From JBALVT01 sp047612385 (lineage in GTDB: Bacteria; Pseudomonadota; Gammaproteobacteria; Pseudomonadales; Halieaceae), in NCBI GenBank assembly GCA_047612385.1, contig JBLGAR010000004.1:1-64000 (forward strand): DNA of 64,000 nucleotides, in the 5' to 3' direction. Shown piece after piece: positions 25,973 to 34,011 of the stretch. How positions within the stretch are numbered: the stretch's first letter is position 1; each line of letters opens with the position of its first letter. The notes beneath the pieces are model-generated. The model had not been told where the DNA came from. It made no database searches and saw only the letters and a program-made list of their open reading frames with translations. Made by a program: the position numbers and the translations under genes.

Positions 25973-27186
25973 TGCAAGATGTACTGTCTGGTTTACGTGT
26001 CGTAGAGGGGAGCGCCTTTGTCGCCGCCCCTTCTGGTGGCATGACCCTCGCCCAGTTGGGAGCAGACGTCATTCGCTTCGACCCTATTGGTGGCGGTATC
26101 GACTACCGCCGTTGGCCGGTGACGCACAATAACGAAAGTATCTACTGGCACAGCCTCAACAAAGGAAAACGTTCAATCGCCGTCGATTTTAAAAACCCGG
26201 AAGGGCGCGACTTGCTAACCCAATTGATCACAGCACCCGGTGACGATTGTGGATTATTCCTGACCAACTTTCCCGCTCGCGGCTGGTTAGCAGATGACAA
26301 GCTTCGCGCCCATCGCGAAGATCTGATTTACCTGAACCTCACAGGCGATCGTCACGGTGGCAGCGCTTTGGACTATACGGTCAATAGCAAAGTAGGCTTT
26401 CCGTTCATGACGGGTTCCGCATCAGATGGCAAACCGATCAACGCCCCCTTGCCGGCCTGGGATGTCATCGCCGGACAACATATCGCGCTGGGGTTACTCG
26501 CCGCCGAGCGTCAGCGCCTGCGCACCGGTAAGGGGCAGTTCGTGAAACTGGCTTTGGCCGACGTTGCACTGGCTACCATGGGACATCTGGGTTACATCGG
26601 CGAAGCGATGATCAACAATACGCAGCGTAAACCCATGGGCAACCATATCTTTGGCACCTTTGGTCGAGACTTTGAAAGCCGGGACGGTAAGCGAGTCATG
26701 ATCGTGGGTGTTAGTACCAATCAGTGGCGAGCCATTGTCAAAGCAACCGGACAAGAACAGGCTATCGCAAGCCTGGGCGAATCCATGGGCCTTGATTTCA
26801 ATGCCGAAGGTGATCGATATACCGGCCGGGAAGAAATTTGCCGCTTACTAGAACCCTGGTTTGCCGAGCGAGATTTCACTGTGCTGACAGAACAGCTGGA
26901 AAGCGCCGGTGTTTGCTGGGGCAAGTATCAAACCGTATCGGAGCTAGTGCATGATGATATCGATTGTTCAGCAGATAACCCACTGTTTGAACAGGTTGAG
27001 CAACCCGGCATTGGCGAGTATCTGATGCCACAAAACCCACTGGGGTTTACAGCTGCCGACAGATATTCCGTGCGCCCGGCGCCTAGACTAGGACAACACA
27101 CTGATGAAATACTGGCGGGGATTCTGGGCTTAAGCAGCGGCGAGATCGGCCGCTATCACGATGCCGGCATCGTCGCTGGCGCCTGA
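25972..27186 (+). CDS. mct: Class III CoA-transferase, mesaconyl-CoA C1-C4 CoA transferase-like
   Basis: A 404-residue CaiB/BaiF-family enzyme. RVVEGSAFVAAPSGGMTLAQLGADVIRFDPIGG at the N-terminus (residues 9-41), LFLTNFPARGWL, and the nucleophile Asp164 in LPAWDVIAG resemble 2-methylfumaryl-CoA isomerase (Mct) of the Chloroflexus 3-hydroxypropionate bicycle. That enzyme moves CoA intramolecularly from C1 to C4 of mesaconate. Translation is coupled to the preceding Mcd-like gene, which would supply mesaconyl-C1-CoA. Mesaconyl-C4-CoA hydratase and citramalyl-CoA lyase, the next bicycle enzymes, are not in this window. Specificity is inferred from remembered sequence and context. Confidence 0.75.
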   Translation: MQDVLSGLRVVEGSAFVAAPSGGMTLAQLGADVIRFDPIGGGIDYRRWPVTHNNESIYWHSLNKGKRSIAVDFKNPEGRDLLTQLITAPGDDCGLFLTNFPARGWLADDKLRAHREDLIYLNLTGDRHGGSALDYTVNSKVGFPFMTGSASDGKPINAPLPAWDVIAGQHIALGLLAAERQRLRTGKGQFVKLALADVALATMGHLGYIGEAMINNTQRKPMGNHIFGTFGRDFESRDGKRVMIVGVSTNQWRAIVKATGQEQAIASLGESMGLDFNAEGDRYTGREEICRLLEPWFAERDFTVLTEQLESAGVCWGKYQTVSELVHDDIDCSADNPLFEQVEQPGIGEYLMPQNPLGFTAADRYSVRPAPRLGQHTDEILAGILGLSSGEIGRYHDAGIVAGA

Positions 27187-27210
27187 AATAATGCTAGGGG
27201 ATTAAATGTC

Positions 27211-28833
27211 GTGTTGCAGACCGCCAAAACAACCACCACCGCACTTTTCTGCCTCTTCCTTAGCAGCACCGCAATTGCGAGCGAGTGCTCACCAAAAATA
27301 GCAGCAGAAATTGATTTAACACCCGATATCAATGGCTGGGGAATCAACGATAAAAACCACCGATTCATCTCCGAAAGAGATGCAGGCATTAACAAAGACA
27401 ATCTAGCTCGGCTGCACGTTAAATGGGTGTTTGCGCTACCCGATACCAAAACTCCTCACTCGCAACCCTTTATCACTCCCGACACGGTCTTTATTGGCGA
27501 CGAACCAGGTATTGTATATGCCCTGGACCGAGAGACCGGCTGCGAAAAATGGCGCTTCGACGCCGAAAACACAGTGCGCACCGCAATACGCTTTGTGACT
27601 TACCAAGCCAGTGATAGTAAGCGTCAAATACTCACCTTCGGCACCGCAGGCGGAGAGGTGTTTGGCATTGATCCACTCACTGGCAAACAACAGTGGCGCA
27701 TAAGAGCCGACGAACATTCCAAGACCATGGTTTCGGGCTCGGCTATCGATCACAAGGGCGTCATCTTTCAGCCAGTTTCATCCTGGGAGGCCGCGTGGGC
27801 GATAAACCCGTTCTACAGTTGCTGCATTTTTAGAAGCTCTGTTATCGCGCTGGACCCGGCCAGCGGCGAACTATTGTGGCGCAGTTACATGATCAAAGAA
27901 GAACCCCGCTTACTGAAAGAAAATCTGATATGGGGTGATCTATACGGTCCATCAGGCGCACCGGTGTGGTCACAGCCTACGCTGGATGCTAAGCGCAATC
28001 GCTTGTACGTTGGCACGGGCGAGAACTACTCATCCCCCAGCACCGATACCAGCGATGCGATTATTGCTCTTGATTTAGACAACGGTGAAATGCTTTGGCA
28101 ACAGCAGTTTTTAGCAGGTGATGCCTGGAACGTAGCCTGCGAATCGCCTTTAAGCTCAAACTGCCCCAATGAGCGCGGCGTTGATCTCGACTTTGGCGCG
28201 CCTCCTGTACTGGTCACGGTAGATGGCCGAGACGTCATTCTGGCCGGACAGAAAAGCGGTTCCGTTTATGCTCTGGACCCGAACAAAAACGGCGAACTAC
28301 TATGGCAGCAAAAGCCGGGCACCGGCGGCAAACTGGGCGGCATACACTTTAGTCTGGGCGTGGACGAAGCCAAGAGCGTCGTCTACGTACCTATTAGCGA
28401 TAGACCCGTTGAAATGCTGGGTAAAAACCCCGAGGGCGAACCCAACCCTTCGCTTCATGCTTACGATATCCTCAGCGGCGAAAACTTGTGGTCAACACCC
28501 GCGCCAAACGTTTGCATTGATGACAGAGGAAAAAGTATCGATGACTGTCACCCGGGGTTGTCCGCTGCGATAACCGTCACAGATAATTTAGTATTCGCAC
28601 CATCGCTCGACGGCCATATTCGAGTTTTCGATTCGCATACTGGCGCGCATATTTGGGATTTCGATGCCAGGGGCGAGTTCGCGGCCGTCAATGCTAAAAA
28701 AGCATCTGGTGGCGCAATTGATCTCGGCGGTGTCTACCTCGATAACGGGCAGTTGTTTGTTAATGCCGGTTACGGAACGCTCGGACAGATCGCAGGCAAT
28801 GCTTTTATTGTGTTGGAAGTTGCCGCACCATAA
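27211..28833 (+). CDS. Secreted PQQ-type beta-propeller protein
   Basis: A 540-residue protein with a Sec signal (about 1-24, ending STAIAS) and PQQ-dehydrogenase propeller blades: VYALDRETGCEKWRF, VFGIDPLTGKQQWRI, VIALDPASGELLWRS, IIALDLDNGEMLWQQ and VYALDPNKNGELLWQQ. FYSCC carries adjacent cysteines, as over PQQ in related dehydrogenases. No cytochrome c motif is present, so it would pass electrons to a separate acceptor. The layout resembles polyvinyl-alcohol-dehydrogenase-like proteins. GTG start, 24 bases after the Mct-like gene. It is about 165 residues shorter than the enzyme at 7229-9346 and only distantly related to it. Confidence 0.72.
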   Translation: MLQTAKTTTTALFCLFLSSTAIASECSPKIAAEIDLTPDINGWGINDKNHRFISERDAGINKDNLARLHVKWVFALPDTKTPHSQPFITPDTVFIGDEPGIVYALDRETGCEKWRFDAENTVRTAIRFVTYQASDSKRQILTFGTAGGEVFGIDPLTGKQQWRIRADEHSKTMVSGSAIDHKGVIFQPVSSWEAAWAINPFYSCCIFRSSVIALDPASGELLWRSYMIKEEPRLLKENLIWGDLYGPSGAPVWSQPTLDAKRNRLYVGTGENYSSPSTDTSDAIIALDLDNGEMLWQQQFLAGDAWNVACESPLSSNCPNERGVDLDFGAPPVLVTVDGRDVILAGQKSGSVYALDPNKNGELLWQQKPGTGGKLGGIHFSLGVDEAKSVVYVPISDRPVEMLGKNPEGEPNPSLHAYDILSGENLWSTPAPNVCIDDRGKSIDDCHPGLSAAITVTDNLVFAPSLDGHIRVFDSHTGAHIWDFDARGEFAAVNAKKASGGAIDLGGVYLDNGQLFVNAGYGTLGQIAGNAFIVLEVAAP

Positions 28834-28927
28834 TGCGATGACCCGCAACTTCATGGACTGTTGGCACCGTGACTCACCACCCGTATAGTGGCCTATCAAC
28901 ATAGCGAATCGGTTTAACAAAACTATC

Positions 28928-29554
28928 GTGAACTCTTCAAACAAACAGCTAGGATCAGTCGCGCGGCCAACGACAATCGATGTAGAGCAATGGCCCCCAG
29001 AACTCTCCGCCATCGCGGCAGATATGAGCGGCAAGCCCATCAATGTGCACAAGTTAATGGCCAACAACCCGGCCTTGTTAAACGCTTGGTGGACTTTTAG
29101 GAATCACTCCGTCAACGGCGGCACTTTAGGACCGCGAAAAGCAGAACTGCTGATTCTTCGAGTCGGCGTGCATATGAACAGCTGGTACGAGTGGGGCTCA
29201 CACGTCGACCGTGCGATAAAAATCGGCATTCAAATTGACGACATTCACCGAGTCCTCGAAGCGAATACAGACGATCATTGGTCAGTGGAAGATGCCGTTC
29301 TCCTGCGAGCCGTCGACGAACTCACACGTGACCACTGTATTGCGTCAGAGACACTAGCGATACTGGAGCAACATCATAGCAACGCTCAAATAATGGATTT
29401 AATTGCTATACATGGCATGTACTTAATTCTGGCGGGCATGCTAAAAACTTGGGGCTTGGCGCTTGATGCATCTGTACTGAAACGCATTGACGACCTTACA
29501 AATGAGACTTCATTTCACGAGGCCGCTCTACATTTTAGTAATGAGTTTACTTAG
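28928..29554 (+). CDS. Carboxymuconolactone decarboxylase-family protein
   Basis: A 208-residue all-helical protein with the CMD pattern: a PRKAELLILRVG helix, NSWYEWGSHVDRAIKIG, then a second helical half containing AVDELTRDHCIASETL. The usual redox CxxC of AhpD-type proteins is absent, which is common in the WYEWxxH subgroup. GTG start. It lies 94 bases after the PQQ protein and may be in the same transcription unit. Activity cannot be read from sequence. Confidence 0.78.
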   Translation: MNSSNKQLGSVARPTTIDVEQWPPELSAIAADMSGKPINVHKLMANNPALLNAWWTFRNHSVNGGTLGPRKAELLILRVGVHMNSWYEWGSHVDRAIKIGIQIDDIHRVLEANTDDHWSVEDAVLLRAVDELTRDHCIASETLAILEQHHSNAQIMDLIAIHGMYLILAGMLKTWGLALDASVLKRIDDLTNETSFHEAALHFSNEFT

Positions 29555-29616
29555 ATGCTCTGTAAATATCGCTGAGCCAAAGCCCGTAAAAGCGCATTGA
29601 AAAGGGACTTGGCTCG

Positions 29617-30085
29617 CTACATTAACGCAAACTTGGCGATAAAGATTAGCGCAAGAAACCAGGCACCAACACTAACCTCGCCGGCACGGGAAGTAATGAC
29701 CTTGATCGCCACATAGCTAATGAAGCCACGGCAATTCGGTTGGCAGTAGAGAACGACAGTGGAATCATTATGACCGTCAGCAGCGCAGGAACAAGCTCGG
29801 TGGCGTCGTCCCAATCGAGTTCGCACATACCACCCATCATCAGCAGCGCCACATAGACCAGAGCACCGGCTATGTCTAACTTAAGGAGCGTAGGTGCGAT
29901 GCTCGGCGGGCTCGACACCAGGTCCCGGTAATGAACTTCACCCATTATCAAGCCTATTACGGTATTACTAGCACACCCAACATTATCGCACCCGGTACTT
30001 GTCGCACGGAAAGCGCCGCTATAATGATAAAGCCTAATCCCATCGCAGCAGACAATACGGTCGTTCGGTGTTTCACTTGGTTCAT
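29617..30085 (-). pseudogene. Remnant of an NCS2 (AzgA-like) purine permease
   Basis: Three reading-frame pieces in order spell the C-terminal part of an adenine/guanine/xanthine permease. The first (30085-29957) gives GLGFIIIAALSVRQVPGAIM and ends in TAA. The second (29951 to about 29740) gives DLVSSPPSIAP, LDIAGAL, and the family motif PALLTVIMIPLSFSTANRIA. The third frame (to 29617) gives FISYVAIKVI and GAWFLALIFIAKFALM, the last two helices. The N-terminal two-thirds of the permease, and the stretch after LDIAGAL, are missing. At least two frameshifts plus deletions make it non-functional. Confidence 0.68.
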
Positions 30086-30410
30086 TACCTAGCCTCTCGT
30101 TAGAGCATTGTTTGAGTGGACGAAGACGTTGACTCGTCTTCTCGAGGTGTTCCCCCCGAATTTAGCACTAGTTTTGCCAAAACAAAGAACTCGCGTCAGG
30201 CTTTAATCAAAGTTACTGATTTACCTGAGATCGAAGCCATCACATTGAAATGAGAAACACTGGCGCGTGTCGTCAGGAGGATATAACCTCGCTACAATGC
30301 CTTGCTTGAGTGAACCTAAGGCAATCTCATTGGGCTCACAAACCACGATCGATGACCCGTTGGCGCAAAAAGCTGATACCGCTATCACAGATTTAGAGAG
30401 GAAATACCCC
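30086..30410 (+). other. Leader region upstream of uxuA
   Basis: These 325 bases lack a convincing gene. The uxuA frame stays open back to 30267, but that stretch has no ATG with a ribosome site and no similarity I recognise. An inverted repeat (30122-30141) is the only structured element I see; the promoter for uxuA-kdgK is presumably here. Confidence 0.5.
30122..30141. promoter_or_regulatory. Inverted repeat, possible operator
   Basis: GAAGACG (30122-30128) and CGTCTTC (30135-30141) are exact reverse complements around a six-base spacer. The spacing suits a dimeric GntR- or LacI-type regulator of the downstream uronate genes, but it could equally be a remnant hairpin of the decayed permease locus. 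Confidence 0.3.
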
Positions 30411-31613
30411 ATGCGTGAGTCCTGGAGATGGTTTGGACCCAGCGACCCCATCAGCATTGATGATATCCGTCAGACCGGTGCCACGGACATTGTTAGCGCC
30501 CTGCATAACGTGCCTACCGGAGAAATCTGGCCGATCGATGCTATCCAGGAATACAAATCTCTCATTGAAGCCGGCAATGCCCGCAGCAGTCCGCTACTAT
30601 GGTCAGTCGTTGAGAGCATTCCGGTTCACGAAGATATTAAGCTGGGCCGGGACGGATGCCAGGCTTATATCGATAGCTGGATCACTTCAATGGAAAATCT
30701 GGCGCAGTGCGGAATTAAAACTATTTGTTACAATTTTATGCCAGTGATTGATTGGACCCGCACGGATCTGAGTTATCAATTAAACAACGGTGTCTATGCC
30801 CTGCGCTTTGATCAGAAGAAATTCGCTGCCTTTGATCTGTATATTTTGCGAAGGCCTAATTCAGCTCTGGACTACACCGATGCAGAAATCAGCGAAGCGA
30901 AAGACATTTACACCCAAATGTCTGCCGAGGAGGCCGACCAGCTCACCCGCAACATCATCGCAGGCTTACCCGGAAAAATGACGGATGCTTACACTCTGGA
31001 GAACTTCAGGGAGGCGCTGGCACAATACCAGTCTATGAGTCGTGAGCAATTTAGAACCAATCTCTATACCTTTCTTGCTCAGGTATTACCCAAAGCCGAA
31101 GCCGCCGGGGTTAAGCTGGCCATCCATCCGGATGATCCACCACAAGACATGCTCGGGCTACCCAGAGTCATCTGCACCGCTGAAGATCTCGACAGATTGT
31201 TTGAAGATCAACCCAGCCCCGCCAACGGCATAACGCTTTGCGTGGGCACCTATGGCAGCCGGCCCGATAACAACTTACCTGATATGGCCCGGCGGTTTGG
31301 TTCACGGATTCACTTCGCCCACCTGCGGGGCGTAAGCCGAGACCCGGATGAGCAACGATCTTTTTATGAAGCGAGTCACCTGGACAGTGATATCGATATG
31401 GTCGGCGTGATACGAGAGTTACTGGCCGAGGAACACAAGCGATTACAAGCTGCAAGTAACACAACGCAAGAGATTTTTATCCGTCCCGATCACGGTCACC
31501 AAATGTTGGACGATATTGGTAAAAAAGTGAATCCGGGGTACTCGGGGATAGGCAGACTTAAAGGGCTTGCCGAGGTGCGCGGTGTTATTCGAGCACTGTC
31601 TTCCACAACATGA
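30411..31613 (+). CDS. uxuA: Mannonate dehydratase
   Basis: A 400-residue TIM-barrel enzyme. It starts RESWRWFGPSDP and contains ALHNVPTGEIWP, GIKTICYNFMPVIDWTRTDL, the metal-site region AIHPDDPP, HFAHLRGV and FIRPDHGHQMLDD, all diagnostic of UxuA. It dehydrates D-mannonate to 2-keto-3-deoxygluconate. The ATG at 30411 follows GAGAGGA by eight bases; upstream in-frame sequence is not UxuA-like. The kinase for its product follows after 12 bases, so the pair is an operon. UxuB and a KDPG aldolase are not present here. Confidence 0.93.
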   Translation: MRESWRWFGPSDPISIDDIRQTGATDIVSALHNVPTGEIWPIDAIQEYKSLIEAGNARSSPLLWSVVESIPVHEDIKLGRDGCQAYIDSWITSMENLAQCGIKTICYNFMPVIDWTRTDLSYQLNNGVYALRFDQKKFAAFDLYILRRPNSALDYTDAEISEAKDIYTQMSAEEADQLTRNIIAGLPGKMTDAYTLENFREALAQYQSMSREQFRTNLYTFLAQVLPKAEAAGVKLAIHPDDPPQDMLGLPRVICTAEDLDRLFEDQPSPANGITLCVGTYGSRPDNNLPDMARRFGSRIHFAHLRGVSRDPDEQRSFYEASHLDSDIDMVGVIRELLAEEHKRLQAASNTTQEIFIRPDHGHQMLDDIGKKVNPGYSGIGRLKGLAEVRGVIRALSSTT

Positions 31614-31625
31614 GTCTTTCACAAT

Positions 31626-32579
31626 ATGAGCCTTCCACAATCGAAACCATTGAACATCATCTGTGCAGGCGAGTGCATGGTAGAACTGCGTCCAGCTGGG
31701 GCGTTTGAAAAAGGTGACTCAGATTATGCATCCAGATTTGCGGGAGACGTCACCAATTTCGCAGTCTATTTGAAGCGACTGACCACATCCTCTTGCGTGC
31801 AGTTTTTTTCGGCCACGGGCACGGATGTGCTCAGTGATAAGTTGTATACGTTCTTATCCAACGAGGACATTGATTCGACACTGGTCGCTCGCTCAGACAA
31901 GCAAACCGTCGGTCTGTACATGATCCATACCGACAAGACTGGCGAAAGAACATTCACCTACTGGCGCTCAGACTCCGCCGCCAGAAAAATGCTTCAACTG
32001 GCAGACCAAGCGATGCTCTCCAGAGCGATCGATGCAGCGGACTACTTCTATTTCAGTGGTATCACTGTGGCCATTCTGGACTCACGCAGCAGACAACAAC
32101 TGTTTGGTATTGCAGAAAAATTTCGCGACCAGGGCAAGACTGTTATCTTTGATCCGAACTATCGAGAGCGACTGTGGAGCGGCCAAAATGGAGTGCTGAA
32201 GGAATATGAGCGGGCCTACCGCTTATGCAATATTCTGCTTTCGGGCATAGAGGACGAGCAGTCGCTATGGGGCGTATCCAGCACAACAAGCGCTTTGGAG
32301 CATTTGGTCACGTACGGCATCGATCAAATCATATTGACGAATGGCCCCAATGCGATTTCTGGCTACGATGATGGTCGACTATTTGAAGTTGAGCCTGTAG
32401 CGCCTGATAGCGTAGTTGATACCACTTCAGCCGGGGACGCTTTCAACGCAGGTTTCATTGCCGCAAGACATGTCGGCTTCTCAGCGGAGGAATCTGTATT
32501 GAAAGCTTCCAAGCTGGCCAGCGTGGTGATTGGTTTGCCGGGCGCGATTATCGCCAAAACGGAAATGCCTACCCCATGA
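31626..32579 (+). CDS. kdgK: 2-dehydro-3-deoxygluconokinase (PfkB family)
   Basis: A 317-residue ribokinase-fold sugar kinase. CAGECMVELRP begins the N-terminal domain, VIFDPNYRERLW near residue 180 is typical of KDG kinases, and DTTSAGDAFNAGF near 262 holds the catalytic Asp and anion hole. It phosphorylates 2-keto-3-deoxygluconate to KDPG, completing the mannonate branch with uxuA. Its stop codon lies within the hairpin that ends the operon. Confidence 0.88.
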   Translation: MSLPQSKPLNIICAGECMVELRPAGAFEKGDSDYASRFAGDVTNFAVYLKRLTTSSCVQFFSATGTDVLSDKLYTFLSNEDIDSTLVARSDKQTVGLYMIHTDKTGERTFTYWRSDSAARKMLQLADQAMLSRAIDAADYFYFSGITVAILDSRSRQQLFGIAEKFRDQGKTVIFDPNYRERLWSGQNGVLKEYERAYRLCNILLSGIEDEQSLWGVSSTTSALEHLVTYGIDQIILTNGPNAISGYDDGRLFEVEPVAPDSVVDTTSAGDAFNAGFIAARHVGFSAEESVLKASKLASVVIGLPGAIIAKTEMPTP

Positions 32580-32591
32580 ATCGGGTAGGCA
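32566..32591. terminator. Hairpin at the kdgK 3' end
   Basis: TGCCTACCC (32566-32574) and GGGTAGGCA (32583-32591) form a nine-base perfect stem with an eight-base loop, overlapping the kdgK stop and lying between convergent genes. No clear U-tract follows, so function as a terminator is likely but not certain. Confidence 0.45.
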
Positions 32592-32612
32592 CAAAGGTTG
32601 CTCCAGTCAAGA

Positions 32613-33848
32613 CTACTTAAGCTTGACGTTATTCACCTGAACTTCGTCACCGCTGAGATTACCCGTTAGGCGCACTTTCTTAAGCCGCGCGCGACCTTCA
32701 GGTTCAATCGAGACAGCTTCGTCTTCCTCTACCCACTGCTCAAATTTTATACCAAATTTTCCGCTATCTCTGACCACCACTTTGTTCAACTTCGCGTTAA
32801 TCTTACCCTCGCCAGTTTCGGTGAACTGAATGCCATCGTCACCACTGCGCCGAACGGTTAGCTGTTTGAGGTTAGCCTCGATATCCCCTTCGTCTTCCTC
32901 GTCCACTTTAACCCCCTCATCGGCGTTATCCACCGCAGTGACTTTTCGTAATCGAAGCTCAACACTCCCTTCGCCAGCTTCATCAACGTCCAGACCTTCA
33001 TCCAGATTCCCATTGATTTCTACGTTATTCAGTATCAGTCGAACATCGCCTTCACCGGCCTCATCAACATCAAAGCCATCGTCTAAATCTTCGGCATTGT
33101 AGTAGCCGTTATTGTTAAGTTTCACATTCAAAAGGCTGGCTATCACGTCACCATCGCCTGCCTCGTCAAGTTCCATACCGTCACCGCCGTTTGCGTTGAT
33201 ACTAGTGTTATAGAAAAACGCCTCAATGTCGCCTTCCCCGCGTTCATCAACGCGGACCCCGTCAAAGTCTATGGCTCCTGTTCCATTTTCGGTAAAGATG
33301 GCGTTCAGAACTTGAAGGTGAATACCAACTGAAGAGCCGCTGAGACCATCGTCGAACTCGTCGGCGTTATCGTCGATGTGTAATCCGAACAGCGCTGAGT
33401 TACGAATTTTTACACCATCTAGCGTAACGGCAACATCTGCCCCAGTCGCATCGGCAGGTATATTAACGACGATGCCACGAGTAGCGCTATTGATCACACT
33501 TAAGTTTCGAATGGTCAGTGCTGCGCTAGTATTAAAAACCAAGCTGCCATCTTCGGTGATTGCCGTGAGATCACCATCGAGAACAAACTCACCTGCTGAG
33601 GACCCGTCTATTACAGCACCATTGCCGAAAATAGAAAGTGCTTGGGAGCCTGAGTAAACGGCAGGTTCGCTTAACGCAATACGAGTATTTCTGTCGAACA
33701 CAACGGTATCAATACTGCTGTCAAAACTGGCTCTTTCGAATGCGCTTCGCAGAGATTGCTCATCGCTAACCCGAATAGAACCGCTGGCGAACGAAGTATT
33801 GGCCATTACTGTAACTACTGACACGGCAAGAAGAGATTTATAAAACAT
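32613..33848 (-). CDS. Secreted acidic beta-helix-like repeat protein
   Basis: A 411-residue protein starting at the ATG 33848 (CAGGAG upstream), with a signal peptide ending about NTSFAS. The N-terminal part looks like a parallel beta-helix (SIFGNGAVIDGS, LTIRNLSVINSATRGI). The C-terminal half consists of at least six units of 27 residues (one of 34), starting near residues 201, 228, 262, 289, 316 and 343. Each opens DEAGEGDV-like, has an L-x-N-V strand and ends DDG-hydrophobic-x-hydrophobic. The spaced Asp/Glu/Gly pattern suggests calcium binding on a solenoid (inference). It lies downstream of the TonB receptor and large lipoprotein genes but beyond a terminator. Function unknown. Confidence 0.72.
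   Translation of the reverse strand: MFYKSLLAVSVVTVMANTSFASGSIRVSDEQSLRSAFERASFDSSIDTVVFDRNTRIALSEPAVYSGSQALSIFGNGAVIDGSSAGEFVLDGDLTAITEDGSLVFNTSAALTIRNLSVINSATRGIVVNIPADATGADVAVTLDGVKIRNSALFGLHIDDNADEFDDGLSGSSVGIHLQVLNAIFTENGTGAIDFDGVRVDERGEGDIEAFFYNTSINANGGDGMELDEAGDGDVIASLLNVKLNNNGYYNAEDLDDGFDVDEAGEGDVRLILNNVEINGNLDEGLDVDEAGEGSVELRLRKVTAVDNADEGVKVDEEDEGDIEANLKQLTVRRSGDDGIQFTETGEGKINAKLNKVVVRDSGKFGIKFEQWVEEDEAVSIEPEGRARLKKVRLTGNLSGDEVQVNNVKLK
32742..33248 (-). repeat. 27-residue protein repeats in the beta-helix gene
   Basis: Six consecutive units, five of 81 bases and one of 102, encode the DE-x-GEGD modules of the secreted repeat protein. They are diverged at DNA level but strict in period. 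Confidence 0.75.
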
Positions 33849-33964
33849 AGTGTAGCTCCTGGTAAAAGAAGCCATGACTATAGATCCGCAATATTGCAAG
33901 CGAGTGAAGCTAATATGTTATTTTCGTTGCAATTTCCCCAGTACAGACCCACATTATTTCGAGC

Positions 33965-33994
33965 AAAAAAAAGCCACGCACTAGGCGTGGCTTT
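33965..33994 (-). terminator. Rho-independent terminator of the duplicated lipoprotein gene
   Basis: On the minus strand, AAAGCCACGC (33985-33994 reversed) and its complement (33970-33979) form a perfect ten-base stem with a five-base loop, followed by a run of T. It ends the leftward transcript 17 bases beyond the lipoprotein stop and separates it from the beta-helix gene. Confidence 0.85.
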
Positions 33995-34011
33995 CGATAA
34001 TAGATCTACTG

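Noticed and set aside
30267..30410. N-terminal extension of uxuA
   Set aside because: UxuA starts at the RESWRWFG segment, and the ATG at 30411 has a good ribosome site.
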